NCBI GenBank assembly: GCA_005765155.1
Contig: VCCP01000001.1
Location: forward strand, 1,116,001 to 1,180,000
DNA: 64,000 nt
Direction of reading: 5' to 3'
Origin: Zelopaecilomyces penicillatus
Lineage: Eukaryota > Ascomycota > Sordariomycetes > Hypocreales > Pseudodiploosporaceae
Part shown: in pieces, positions 34,872 to 46,869 of the stretch
Position numbering within the stretch: position 1 is the first letter of the stretch
Layout of the letters: every line of letters starts with the position of its first letter
Program-made: the position numbers and the translations under genes
Notes under the pieces: generated by a model
What the model was told of the DNA's origin: nothing
The model's database searches: none
Seen by the model: only the letters and a program-made list of their open reading frames with translations

Positions 34872-37036
34872 GGTTCAGAGTTCAATCGCAATCTCGACAT
34901 AGCGCGGCCGCCAGAGCAGGAGAGTAGACGAGGACGTTTGCCTGCAGAATGAAGGTTGAAAAACGCCATCATGAGCGCGACCGTCCGACGAAGGCCGTGT
35001 TGTAATTTCTGGGTTCCCATCAATCTGCTGCTAGAGAGGAGGCTCAATGCAGAGAGCCTTGTGCGGCTGATAGGTGGCTGTCACCGGGTGCTGGACGTCC
35101 AATCAGGGCTGGCGATGTGTCCGATATTTGCCATCAAGCTGGGCTTTCCAGGCCGTTGGTGCGCTACAGCTGAAACTATAGATTGAGATCCGGCATCCAG
35201 AACTGCCTATGGGTCTGGGCCGCCGCCTGTACGGAGTGTTACAGTGCTGGTCTCGTCTAGCTGTAGGGGCCTGGCCCCTCCAATGCGGCGTCGAGCCCGG
35301 CTGTCGTCTCTGCAAGCTTCACTCCCGCACCAGAACCCTGGTCTACTCCCTGGTGGGTGGTTCCGGCACTTGTGGTGCTTTCGGATGGCGCTATTGTTGA
35401 TAGTGTCTGCATTGTTCGTCTCGCAATCAGCCCTGGTGCGCTACATACATGATTGCATCCATACCTTAATCTAGGTGCCAGGCTTGCCAGGCCATCTTAG
35501 CTGTCTAGGCTCTCTGTGGCGTGTCTCCACCGTACCTAACTGCGGTACGGTCCGGCAGTCGGTAACGCTTTCGCACACCACAACTGTATCCTTCACTGAA
35601 GCTTAAAGTCTCCACGGCTTTTCAGCGCCTAACTGTGGCACGGCCAACGCTTATTAGTCAGCCTCCAATTGGCTCTGTCCACCGAAAAGTCGACGTTGAA
35701 AGACTTCAAAACTCACTTCCACACTGGCCTCAGCAAGTTCTTCTCATCAGATACACCGGTGCTCTGTTTCCATTCCATGGGGCATAATAACTCCATCCAG
35801 GATGTAGCAAGGAAAGCCAACTTGTCTTCAACTTGCGTCAAAGTGGTGTTTTCGCAGTGGTGCTATCGTCGTCGTCAACTTGTCCTCATTGTTACAAAGT
35901 GGCCATTTCTAATCCTAGAGAACAAGGCCAGGAGGTTTACTAAAGTGGGAAGAATGCAAGACATTTTATCAAGTTACCATAGGAGAGTCACATCGTGGAG
36001 GCAGCCAGAGTGAGGAGGTTCGTCTGGCATCAACTCCGCAACTCCGCAAGATACGGACACGCGCGTTAAAACCCATGTTGCTCTCGGGTCGAGCCGAGAG
36101 AATCACGCATGGCGTGCCAAAAGAGGCCGCGCGTGTATCGGATTTGGGACGAATTCCGCTTCACTTGTTGGTAGGCGTCAACTGCGTGACGGAAAATGCA
36201 TCATAATCGGAGACCGGGGGTGGAAGTTACCGTCTCACCACACGAAGATCCAAGTCCAATAGATACGTTTAGCCACAGCCCTGTGGGTTCCCGTGCATCA
36301 ATTCTTACGCTCATCATGGCACTGCAACTGGTACAAACATCTCGCCCAATATGATGCTATTGATGGCTCGTCCGAACACGTACTTTCGTAACGCCACGTG
36401 TTGTGTGTGCAAAAGACCCTGAACGAATAGTGCTGCTTATGGAGTTTTCCTAATCTGGCCAGATCGGGACAATGGCTTCATCATCATCGTCGCATTGCTG
36501 ACCTGCATAACGCCCGCGAAACCGATATCCCCACTCCGCGATACTGTTTATCCCCACCCCGAGTCACTGAGTTGAACATCAAGATGTTCCATCCCACTGG
36601 GTTTGGGAGGAGTACAGTCGCCCTGCAACTGTTATTCCATACATACCCTGATTGGCTCGCCCGAATAGCCTATTGTCTTAGCCGAGCTCTGCACAGCGGA
36701 AAGAGGCGCGGTGAATGCTTCCATGTCCGTAAATGCGACACGTGAGGACTGTGCCACATCAGACTGCGGTCGTTCTCTTGTCTCACACCTGATGGAAATT
36801 ACCGCCGACTGGAGTCCATAACCGCCGATCCAACAGTCATTTCACGTCCGACCATTCCGATATAGAGCATGGGTCTGACAAGTACTTAAGCCTCTCCATA
36901 TACCGCTCTTTCTGTTATAGACCTAAAATCTAACTCGCCAATTCATTCCTTGATGAAGAATTATCTCAAAAATACTGTCTTCATATATCAATTCTCCCGC
37001 GTACGATTGAGGGCGCGCAATTGAGCAGTATTATAC
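34872..37036. other. Intergenic, about 2.2 kb
   Basis: Divergent promoter region of the HET gene (minus) and the FAD monooxygenase gene (plus). No gene recognised; the frame at 35669-36013 has no family features. A perfect palindrome with CGG-N6-CCG spacing lies at 36081-36100 (listed). Confidence 0.55.
36081..36100. promoter_or_regulatory. Palindrome with CGG-N6-CCG spacing
   Basis: CTCTCGGGTCGAGCCGAGAG has perfect 7-bp inverted arms. It contains CGG-N6-CCG, the spacing bound by some dimeric Zn2Cys6 regulators such as Ppr1. It lies about 940 bp upstream of the FAD monooxygenase and 1.2 kb upstream of the divergent HET gene. A binding role is inference. Confidence 0.35.
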
Positions 37037-38477
37037 ATGACTATGGCTGTCACCGAGTTCACAGTCATCATCGTTGGCGGTGGCCCAGTAGGATTGACAG
37101 CAGCACTCGCGTTACATTCCGCTGGTATCCGCTTCCTGCTTCTTGAGCGCAGGGAAGAGGTCGTGGTAGACGTCGGGGCCAGTATTGTTATCGGTGCAGG
37201 TAGCCTACGGGTTTTCCATCAGCTCGGCCTCACTGATAAGCTGAGACCGATTGGCGGCCATCTCATTAATAGGAAGCTCTTTACAAAAGACGGCTACAAG
37301 TTTAGGGAAGCGGATTCCTTTCGATATTCAAAACTCAAGTAAGTTTGTTGGGTTTTCTTCTCACAAACGATTCCTCTAAAAAAAAACTCATCTTAACCAA
37401 CTCGGCAGCCATGGCGCTTCTGGGACCGCGTTCCATCGAGCCCAGCTTGTCCAAGTTTTATTCGAAGCAATCTCTGCGCAGTCCAAGAACAGTATTCTGA
37501 CGGGCAAGTCTGTGGTTGACATCCACAGCGACAAGAGCGGTGTAAAAGTCACATGTGCAGATGGTTCCAGCTACGAGGGTTCGATTGTGCTTGGAGCCGA
37601 TGGTGTTCACAGCAAGACTCGCCGCCTAATGCGTCAACTGGCTTTGAAAGATGACTCAAAGAAAGAATGGGACCCTGAAAGTCCCTTCATGGCAACTTAC
37701 AGATGCCTATGGTGCAGCTTCCCACGACCTACAGAGCCTAGAATGGCCACCGAAACGCAGAACAAGGACAGATCAGCCATGTATGTAGCTGGGGCCGAGC
37801 GCGGATGGATATTTTTATACGAGAAGCTTCCCCAAACAACCAACGAACGTACAGACTACACAGAAAAGGATATAAACGCCATGGCAGAAAGGTTTGCCAA
37901 CTTTTCTATTACAGAAACTCTCAAGGTCAAGGACGTGTTTGCCCAAAGGTTGACAAGTGGCATGGGAAATATGGAAGAGGGCATCGCCGAGCAATGGAGT
38001 TGGGGTCGCATCGTGCTAGCAGGAGACGCCTGTCACAAGTACATGCCAAACGTTGGGCTCGGATTCCAGAGCGGTCTCCAAGATGTTACGGCTCTGAGCA
38101 ACAAGCTGCACACAGCAAAGCTCCAAGCTCCAGGAGGAATGATTGATGATGCGGAGCTCGCCAAAATCTTTACATCCTACCGAGAGTCCCGCATCGTGTC
38201 TGTCAAGGCTGGTTTCGACATCTCAGCCAAAGTTGCGCGTCTGCAAGCCTGGGCAAACCCCATCTACTATTTCTTTTCTCGGTGGATAATGATCTTCAAT
38301 ATCACCGACTATTTCCAGTTCAACGTCCTTTCTTCAAGGGCAATCCGGAAGGAGCTCGTCTTGGACTATGTCGCTACCAATGAGCCGTACGAAGGACGAG
38401 TTAAATGGGATAATCCCATACCTAGTCCGGCACAGGTCAAAGCAAAAGTGGACTCTCTAACCTCAGCGGTGGTGTGA
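37037..38477 (+). CDS. FAD-dependent monooxygenase
   Basis: Two exons, 37037-37338 and 37409-38477, give 456 aa. The donor is GTAAGT and the acceptor CTCGGCAG; the join reads SKLNHGASGTAFHRAQLVQV. This is a UbiH/PHBH-type flavin monooxygenase resembling the PaxM-like enzymes that epoxidise or hydroxylate in fungal terpenoid clusters. The dinucleotide-binding motif is VIIVGGGPVGLTAAL (residues 10-24), the second FAD motif is VLGADGVHSKTRRL, and the GD motif is VLAGDACHKYMPNVGLGFQSG-like. The C-terminus has a hydrophobic stretch near WANPIYYFFSRWIMIF. No prenyltransferase, terpene cyclase, PKS or NRPS is in the window, so the substrate is not predicted. ATG 37043 is an alternative start. Confidence 0.88.
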
Positions 38478-39860
38478 TGTCTCCTGGTTTTGGGGTCACC
38501 AGTGCACTCTTATTCTCGTATATGATGAATCTAGGGAGTGCGCATTCGGTGGCATGTCTGGGGAGATTTTTATTTTAGTGCGATGATAAGGTAGCATTTG
38601 CGTCATGGTTGCAAAAGGCGCATCAGGGCATGGAGAAATGCAGCATCTTGAAAGAGCAACAGTCTCCACTCTCATACTTTTGTTTATTTACAATTGAAGA
38701 CTTATACTTGATATCTTGATATGATGCATACATTTATCTAACATTGGTGGCTATCCACAGCGCATGAATTTGATCCACCTTGACGATCCTAGCCTTACTT
38801 TCCGCGGCAAAGTTTGGCAACAAGGCATTCTCTGTATGTATAGGTTAACTTTGACACATTCTGCTCTCCGCGGACTTTCCACAGCAACAGCGGAGCTTCA
38901 AAAAAGTCATTATCGGTCGTCGGTCTCTGTGATGTCTGTCCAAATCCAATGGCTTTGACTAGCGCTCACCGCAGATGTTATTAAAGTTCCCAGTTACGTG
39001 TGCTAAGATCTTATGACTTCCCGGCCACAACTTGCTCGAACCCTCCAAACGGCCATGGTGCTGCTGGTTGCATTCAATCTATTTAGGATCACACGCGAAT
39101 GGAATATATCTAATTCGTGGAAATCCAAGCGCTTTTCACGAGGGATCATGCAAGGCGATTTATCATTTCACCAAATATTCACCGAAAAACAATGACAAAC
39201 CAGTGCCAAGAATAGCAATCATCTCTTTCGATGATGTAGCGTTGTGGGAATGCCCCAGCATGTTAGCGCTTATTCTCCCCCAGGTCCTCTTCGGGGCTAT
39301 GTGTTGTTTGGAGTCAGCCATTACTATTACCGACGAGAGTGAGGAACTATGCCGAGGCACCGGTACGGCATACCGGCTCATACGTGCCACGATAGAGTCC
39401 CCTTCAATACCACCTCACTGACAATACACCTCAACCTCTGTGCCGGCATGATTCGTAATCACTGGCTCCGGTATTGTCTGACCCTACCAAGGCTACCAAT
39501 TGTGGAACTACAACATGGAGTTAGGTGTGTTGCGATTAATTCCGCAGATGCATGTTTCTAATACAGCCATGATACGACTCCAAATTCCACAGTAACGGCT
39601 CATGTTTGGCGGAGTTTGAGTGATCGTGGCAGCAGCTATTTGACACAACTCCACCATAACCCTTTCCGCCTCCTGTTTGAATCATCACTCGTGACATTCC
39701 CTGACTATGAATGATTGCAAAGCTGTCACCAGGGGGGGGGGGGGGGGTGTAAAAACCGTCAACAGATACAACTGATCCTCACCTTCTCCAGCAGCTTCGG
39801 CTCTTTTCATCTTTCTCTCATACGACCGATATAATTCATTTCAATTGATCACTTGGCATC
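38478..39860. other. Intergenic, about 1.4 kb
   Basis: No gene recognised. A G15 run lies at 39733-39747, about 115 bp upstream of the hydrolase gene. Short frames at 39032-39421 and nearby have no family features. Confidence 0.55.
39733..39747. repeat. G15 homopolymer
   Basis: Uninterrupted run of 15 G just upstream of the serine hydrolase start. Confidence 0.95.
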
Positions 39861-40889
39861 ATGGCGCAGGTACAAGGTCATTGCGATCCCAAATCCGGCG
39901 AAGTCCAGGCTCGCTTGGAGGAGTTTCTCGAATCCGGAAAAGAGCTCGGTGCTTCTATCGTGGTCAACATTGATGGCAAGAATGTCGTCGACATCTGGGG
40001 CGGCTTTGCAGATGATGCGCGGACTCGGCCCTGGGAGAGCGACACCATCGTCAACGTATTTTCTATCACAAAGGCCGTTACCAGTCTGGCGATACTCATG
40101 CTGGTGGACCGTGGAGTTTTAGACCTAAACGAAAAGGTTTCAAAGTACTGGCCTGAGTTTGCTGCCAACGGCAAACAGGATATCGAGATTCGGCACATCA
40201 TGTCCCACACGTCAGGCCTCTCAGGCTGGCAAGACCAGGTTTCTCTCGAGGACATCTACAACCATGAGGCCTCTGTCGCCAAGCTTGCACAGCAGGCACC
40301 TTTGTGGGAGCCAGGAACCGCGTCAGGATATCATGCGTTGACTTACGGCCATCTTCTGTCAGAGCTGATTCGCCGCACTACTGGCAAGACCCTGAAACAA
40401 TTTGTTGCCGAGGAAATCGCTGGGCCCCTCAACGCCGACTTTCAGGTCGGAGCCCTCGAGAAAGACTGGCCGCGAATCAGCAACATCCTGGCGCCAAAGG
40501 AAATCCCTACAAGCCCTCCCGAATTCCCCGAGGGCTCTGTGGTTGCCCAGACAATGACCAACCCAAACGTCGGCGCAGCTCTATACCTACAAGACTTTCC
40601 CAACACCCCGGCCTTTCGACACGCTGACCTTGGCGGCATAAACGGCCACGGAAACGCCCGCTCCGTGGCCAAGATCTTGTCGGTGATTTCTCTGGGCGGC
40701 GAGGTCGACGGCGTGCGGCTGCTGTCCAAAGAAGTGACGGAGCTGGCGCTTCAAGAGCAATGTCGCCACGTAGATCTCGTCCTTGGCGTGGATGTTCGAC
40801 TCGGCAACGGGTTTGGACTCACGGGAGGTGCTGACTGGTCATTTCGTGTGTCATTTCTTTTTTACAGTACTCAATTGATTATACCATAA
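39861..40889 (+). pseudogene. Beta-lactamase-like serine hydrolase, C-terminally truncated
   Basis: 342 aa in one frame. It matches the fungal beta-lactamase/esterase family of class C-like serine hydrolases: the nucleophile motif is S68-I-T-K71 in NVFSITKAVTS, the general-base tyrosine is Y157 in GTASGYHALTYGHLL, and MSHTSGLSGW is conserved. Relatives continue after the GLTG segment with about 50-70 residues carrying the third active-site motif (an HTG/WGG-type glycine strand). Here the family match stops at GFGLTGGADW, and 16 unrelated residues follow before a stop. The DNA turns abruptly AT-rich from about 40850. The N-terminal two-thirds is undamaged, so loss looks recent. I treat it as a probable pseudogene; a separate exon downstream was sought and not found. 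Confidence 0.7.
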
Positions 40890-41254
40890 TCTCATTATAT
40901 GTAACTGTTCTCAATGTTCATGAGTCCGTGAAATTAAAATGGCATTTTCTTCACAATATCATTCATTATCACTAGCACTTAGTCCATCTACACCAGTTAT
41001 GTTCAAAATCGACAGGCTGACATGTGAAACAGCTAAATAACGGTGCACATATGCGCTGCCAGCTATGTACTATAGAATTCTATTTATAAGCTTGAATAAA
41101 TGAGTTTTAGAAATTGAATTTTTTTTTTAATTTTTTTTTTGAAAACGTGAGTTCATGTTGCTAATGTGGGTTTGAAATAAGATTGACAACGTCTAAAGAA
41201 GCTGATGCTTCATTGTACAAAGATTTTTTCAATTCAGAGAGATTATTTCGCCAT
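40890..41254. other. Short AT-rich gap between convergent genes
   Basis: AT-rich with two T-runs near 41120-41140. No continuation of the hydrolase is readable here. Confidence 0.6.
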
Positions 41255-42904
41255 TCAAGAGTTTAGGTGTTCTTCTACCTTTCCACCATGCTTTAGCACT
41301 CCATACCGCATTCCATGAAGGAGATTGTTTGCTGCCTTGGAATCTAACATGGTAAATTAGCAACTCCTGTAACACATGGGGTCAAGTAGAACGAAAGGAG
41401 ATTTGAGCTTACGATTATATATGCCACCGTGAAACTTGGATGTGGCATCTTTCCCAATGCTTGTCAGTATCATGTTCTGCCCGCCGGGATGAATCTCCAT
41501 AAATGGGCCGACATCATAGATGACGCCAGCGATACAAACTAGCTTCTCAGCTCTGCCCTTGCTGTCGCAAAGATCTTGGAATTCAGTCCAGGTATAGATT
41601 GGCAGAGTCTCTGGTGAAACTCCCCAATCTATTTTCTGCTTCATAAACTGCAATTGCTTATCCTTTTGTTGGAATATCGCCTTGTTTACTTCGTTTGCGT
41701 CGAATTCTTGTAAGTTACTAGCGAATCCACACATTGCCCACTATGAGAGAACTGAGATTAGTTATTATTCTCACAAATCTTGTAAGCTGACAGCACTAGA
41801 ACCATTTAGGTTGTCTGTAGAAATATGCTAGTTTCCACTTCCAGCATTAACATTTTAACTCTAAGCGAGGTATAGCTTACCAGGGCAATACACCACTTAG
41901 TGGGGTCGTAGTCGAACCATCTGACACCATTGCGGTAGTCACTCGGGAATTCATGATGGAAGTTATGGTAACCCTCGCCAAAAGTCAACAGGGATGTCAA
42001 AATATGGTCACGGGGCGAGTTAGTATCTGCATATGGCTGGTCGCCAAGGTGGTGTGCCAGCGAGTTGACACAACTAGTGGATTGCTGGAAAAGAAATGCG
42101 CGTAAGATGCCAGCATACAGCAACCCTCCCCAGCCGTCGTTCCAACCAATCATGGCAATGACGGCAGGGAGAGCATATGAGGTTGAGAGGGCAATGGCAG
42201 CAAAGTTTCTGTGCTGCCAGGTGACTACCTCATCATTCAACAGGTCGGAGACATCGACATGTCCCAGCAACTTGGGGTCTGGCTTGAAAAGAAGCCACCC
42301 GATATGCGACCATAGCAACCCCCTTTTGACGTTGTAAGGGTCCTTTGGTGTATCCACATACCGGTGGTGAGCACGGTGGTCTCGAGTCCACGTAAGAATA
42401 GATCCCTGGATACTGCAGGCACCCGCAAGGGCGAGGAACACTCTCAACGGTGGCGAGGCAGCAAAAGACCGATGTGACCAGAGACGATGGTATCCTAGAA
42501 GAGATTAGCAACTTATTTTTTTTAATATTGGTGGTCTGTTAGGCTGTGGATCTGGTTTGGAGGGTGGAGTTGAAGGGGAGGGATCTACCTGCTGTGATGC
42601 CAATCCCTGAGATAACATAGAGCACAACAGCCAAGATGGTTGTTTTTCGATGTAGAGGTTGCTGAAAGCTCCATAGAAATGCAAGGAGTGGCACAACAAC
42701 GCAAAAAGTAACATTGCGAAGCTGCAATGTGAGAGCTATTGTTTTAACTCTAGAACCAGCGACTCTTAGTCTCTCGCTGAACAAGATGGACTTGTTGGCT
42801 GTAGGGAGAACCATGTTGGATGTATGTAGGGATGCTGACACGTCCGATGTCTGTAAGAAAGCCATTTCAGATGCATGTATGGGCGGCATGTTCAATGCAT
42901 ACAT
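41255..42904 (-). CDS. Delta-9 acyl-CoA desaturase with C-terminal cytochrome b5
   Basis: Four exons on the minus strand, 42904-42589, 42494-41881, 41740-41413 and 41343-41255, give 448 aa. This is an Ole1-type membrane desaturase that puts the C9 double bond into palmitoyl- or stearoyl-CoA in the ER. Three histidine boxes bind the di-iron centre: HRLWSH (108-113, completed by the first splice), HRAHH (145-149) and HNFHH (282-286). The cytochrome b5 domain follows, with HPGG at 394-397 and the second haem ligand H420 formed across the last intron, then a normal end (NNLLHGMRYGVLKHGGKVEE). The gene is complete and slightly shorter than Ole1, mainly at the N-terminus, so it may be a specialised paralogue. 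It is divergent from the cyclopropane synthase gene, 2.1 kb away. M14 is an alternative start. Confidence 0.92.
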
Positions 42905-43368
42905 AGATGGGTTGTTTATTCTCTGGATGAATGCACAGGCTGTATATATACAACTATCTGGTGGACCAAGACAACTCCGTTAGTACTATTCTTTTTTTCA
43001 CTCAGCAGCAGCCTACGGGGGTATACGTATACTAGTCTAGTTCTAATAGCTGAATGAATCTAGCGCAAATTAACAAGTTCAATTTGGTCCGGCATTGACG
43101 CTTAAATCCGTTGACGGGGCGGGTTGATGCCCATGACGAGGTCACACCGCCAGCTATATACTAACTTGCGCATGGTTTCGAGTTCATAGGCTCTGTTTAA
43201 ATTAATCGGAAGAATGTTTCCATAGTCAACTACAACGTATACAGAATAATGGACAACCAACTTGGTAGTTAATGATCTTCATTGTACAATTTTGTGCTTG
43301 TTGAGTATAATCTCGCCCCATTACCTATTCGCGGCATCAGCGCCGTTTTTTGTCTCGTCACCCCCCTT

Positions 43369-43390
43369 CCCCCCCCCCCCCCCCCCCCCC
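43369..43390. repeat. C22 homopolymer
   Basis: Uninterrupted run of 22 C, preceded by CCCCCCTT and followed by TCCCCC. Such tracts can form quadruplex or i-motif structures and are error-prone in sequencing. Confidence 0.95.
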
Positions 43391-43721
43391 TCCCCCGGTT
43401 GGCCATCTTCTCTACGATGCAGTCATCATTGGCATACATGATGTTTCTCAAGATAAGCATGAAAGCCACATCTCCACAACCAGCGCTATATTCTTCACGC
43501 GGCCGGGTGTGTCTTTTTGATAAGTCATAATGCCCAACCCAATACACGTAGTTGGTTAGGGATTGGAAACGATTGTAAGAAGCGAGCATTTGCCGTCATC
43601 TCGATTAACTGCCGAGGTTCTCAAAAGTTACCGTTGAATCCACACGCACGGTCAAGGGGCAGCAATCGCCGAGTTCCGCAGCCATAGTTGTTCACCCTGC
43701 GCCCGCACCCACACACCCACC

Positions 43722-43739
43722 CACACACACACACACACA
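43722..43739. repeat. (CA)9 dinucleotide tract
   Basis: Nine perfect CA units, preceded by an imperfect CACCCA block from about 43705. Potential Z-DNA tract within the divergent promoter. Confidence 0.9.
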
Positions 43740-45052
43740 TATCCATGTATACCTTATTATTAGCGTTTTATACGGATAACTATCTGGGTTACATACACAC
43801 TTACACGAAGCATACTGTATAAACTACAGCTTTGAATGGTTTGCAGATCGCTCAAGTGGCTTCTACTTGCTCAAAGGTGCTAATACTCGCCACTAGCACA
43901 ACTATTAGCCATGTCGTTCTAACCAGTGGGTCGGATGAAACGGCATCTCTCCAACGTGAGCTTGGTATGGAACTCTCTCGCTCACTAATTAAGGCATCAA
44001 TAGGCCCCTCACTCCAATCTGACCGAGACATTCTTCTGCCGTGTGGCCATGGAGTTGGCAGATCGAAACAGGGCAAGTGGATTAGAGAGCGGATCTGCAA
44101 TGCGAACATGATGATACAGCATAGAAATGTCTCAGAATCCCCCCTGCAACTCCAATAGGTGCAAACGTCGGTGTCGCAACCCGTCCCCCCCACACAATTG
44201 AGGCAGCGATTGTCGCCAATTTGATGAATTCAACTGCGATATGGTGTGCCTCGGACTTTCATGCCTAAATATCTTTGATAGCCATCATGTTGTTCGGCAG
44301 ACGAAGATATAATTTGGCCATAGTGCACTTATTTCTCTGGTTTAACAATAGTCTTTAGCTCATGAAGCAAAAATAACTGCATTACCAAGATGATTACTCA
44401 GGGTTGAGTTCGGTTGTCTTAGTCTCCATGCGAGCATTCAACATGGTAATACTGCAACGGCTTACAAAAACAAACTTACTCACCAGACATGTGAATTGCG
44501 GACATGACTCTCCACTTCGTTTGTCTCGGACAATTTTCTCTCAACCCGGGAACTCTTATTACGTAAGAAAGGACCTAATCAATAGGGTGTTGTTGGTGAT
44601 ATCGGCAGTTGCCAAAAAATTAAAAGGCTGCAAAGTTGTTAGTCTGTCAGCAATAGTCGTCACAGTGGTAAATTAGTACCGCCCCTGGCGGCAAACGGTC
44701 CGATAGTGCTCGGTTTTAATGCTGGTGAAAAGAGCTTAGCTTTTTAGACATGCATATTGGCGTCTGGGGCTTGGGGGCTCGTGCCCGTCGCGTGAAAAGG
44801 CTTACAGCCAAGCAAAAGGTTGGTGATGATCCTATCCTCTAATTCTCGATTACGCTAATGGCTTACATTGTTCTTTAGAGGAGACAGGAAATTGAACTGT
44901 CCGAGCTCATCATGTAGCTGTGAACTATCTGGGGTTCCCCAGTATCTTAAATTGTCCGAGTTTGTCAGTCTGTAAGTTCTATATAAGCGCCCTCATGCAC
45001 AGCACTGCTCTATTCTGCTCGCCACACATTCTGACATGCTATTAATGAGTAA

Positions 45053-46869
45053 ATGCATCGGAAAAATTCTTTAACTTATACCTTGACTCTCAAAAAGTCA
45101 CCCAGTATGGCTCAAACAGACACTGAGTTGCGAAAGAATGGATCCTCTCATTGGAGCAGATACCTGGAGATTCTGACGTTCCCCGCTGGCGTCATGACAG
45201 CAACCATATCTGATCTTCTCGTGAATCAAGCAAGAGTTTTGGTTCTAGGGGCACTGGGCCGCATCAAACTTGGGCAGGTTGTTATCCAAGATGATACCAC
45301 TGATGAAACACTTGTCATGGGCAGCCCCACAAGACTATCAGTCCGTTTGCAAATCAAGAGCAATAATGTTTGGCGGCGTGTCGTGCTGAACGGCTCTATT
45401 GTAAGTTAAGATAGAATACCGTCACCAATCTGATGTATCAGACTGACAAACTTAGGGATTTGCTGAGGCGTACTTCCTAGGAGAAGCCGACTGTGCTGAG
45501 CTCGAGACTTTCTTGGAGGTAAGACCCTCACAGATAGACATTTCCCTTGTTGTATACACCACTGACAGTTCCCTAGATAATGGTCATTAACCGGGATCAC
45601 ATGGCCGATATGAACAACCCCGTGTCATCATTCACATCTATTGCAGCAGGGTGGTTAAGACCTTCCAATACCCTTTCAACGTCCCGCGGAAACGTGAAAG
45701 CTCATTATGACATCTCTAATGATGTTTTCGCGGCTTTTCTGTCTCCCGACATGACCTACTCCTGCCCAATCTGGCCACAAGCCCCCATCAAGGGAGGAGA
45801 ATCCAACAACACTCTAGAGAATGCGCAGATGAACAAGCTACGCGAAGTCATAAAGCAGGCAAAATTAAAAGCTACTGACCATGTTCTGGAAATCGGAACA
45901 GGGTGGGGGGGCTTTGCAATCGAGGCGGTAAAGCAAACTGGGTGCCGTGTTACAAGCATAACTCTTTCTGAGGAGCAAAAGAAGGAGGCTGAGTCAAGAA
46001 TTGCCGCTGCAGGCTTTGCGGATAAGATTACTGTGCTTTTGAAAGATTATCGAGAGATGCCTCAAGAAGGGCTGATATTTGACAAGGTCGTGTCGATTGA
46101 GATGATTGAGCACGTCGGTAAAAATCATATGGAAGACTACTTCCGTATCATCCACAAATTACTCAAGATGGATGGTGGCATCGCTGTGTTCCAGTCAAGC
46201 ACGATGCCTGAAACGGTATGCATGAGCCTTGCCTTGATCCCTTCATAACGAGCTGGAGTCTAATAATCTGCAGAGACAACTCTCATATGACAAAGGAAAC
46301 GAGTAAGTACCACGCCACAACCCAAACCAACGCATAAAATCACAGCCGTTGCTAACACAAGAATAGTTATATTCGAGAATATGTAAGCAATCCCATAGGT
46401 TCTACAGAGAATTCATGGTTAACCGTGAGTATAGATCTTCCCTGGAGCTTATGTTCCAACTGTTTCCACCATTTTCGAATCAGCACACAAAGGCTCCAAC
46501 GGCTCGTTTGTCCCAGATTACTTCATCAACCTCGGTGGTCACTACAGCAGATGCCTGCGTGAATGGCGAGAAAACTTTGTGAGAAACTTTGACAAGCTCA
46601 TCTCACCGGCTCTGAAGGAGAAGAATCCCGGAATCACGCCAGAGGCGATAGAGCAATTCAAGCGGAAATATGTGGTGAGTCCCCCCCCCCCCCTCCCTTT
46701 TTTTTTCTTTTTCTTTCTCCTTTTTAGTTCCTCCAATACTAATGATGCGGTACGTTAGTTTTACTTTGCTTATTGTGAAGCGGGCTTCAAGACAAAAACA
46801 CTGGGGAATCTGTTACTTACACTAGCACGAGAGGGTGCAGTAGAAACTTTGGAACACATTGAATTGTAA
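45053..46869 (+). CDS. Cyclopropane-fatty-acyl-phospholipid synthase
   Basis: Seven exons, 45053-45400, 45456-45518, 45577-46215, 46274-46302, 46367-46382, 46435-46674 and 46759-46869, give 481 aa (463 if ATG 45107 is used). The enzyme transfers a methylene from SAM across the cis double bond of an unsaturated phospholipid acyl chain. GNVKAHYDISNDVFAAFL and SPDMTYSCPIW match the N-terminal CFA synthase signature, VLEIGTGWGGFA (240-251) is SAM motif I, and IEMIEHVG follows. The joined small exons give YIREYIFPGAYVPTV, then INLGGHYSRCLREWRENF and FYFAYCEAGFKTKTLG, all conserved in order. No N-terminal membrane helices of the sphingolipid C9-methyltransferase type are seen. All splice phases fit, so the gene appears intact. 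It pairs with the divergent desaturase that would make its substrate. Confidence 0.9.
46681..46693. repeat. C13 homopolymer in an intron
   Basis: Thirteen C within the last intron (46675-46758) of the cyclopropane synthase gene, followed by a T-rich tract that serves as polypyrimidine region. Confidence 0.9.

Larger units (their letters stand above)
42905..45052. other. Divergent promoter region of desaturase and cyclopropane synthase
   Basis: 2.1 kb with no recognisable gene. It contains a C22 run (43369-43390) and a (CA)9 tract (43722-43739), both listed. The CFA synthase side has a GC-rich patch near 44680-44712. Confidence 0.6.

Noticed and set aside
46490..46585. Alternative frame in the cyclopropane synthase reading LSQITSSTSV, suggesting a frameshift
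   Set aside because: The other frame gives VPTVSTIFESAHKGSNG and INLGGHYSRCLREW, which fits the family in order and joins the neighbouring exons in phase.
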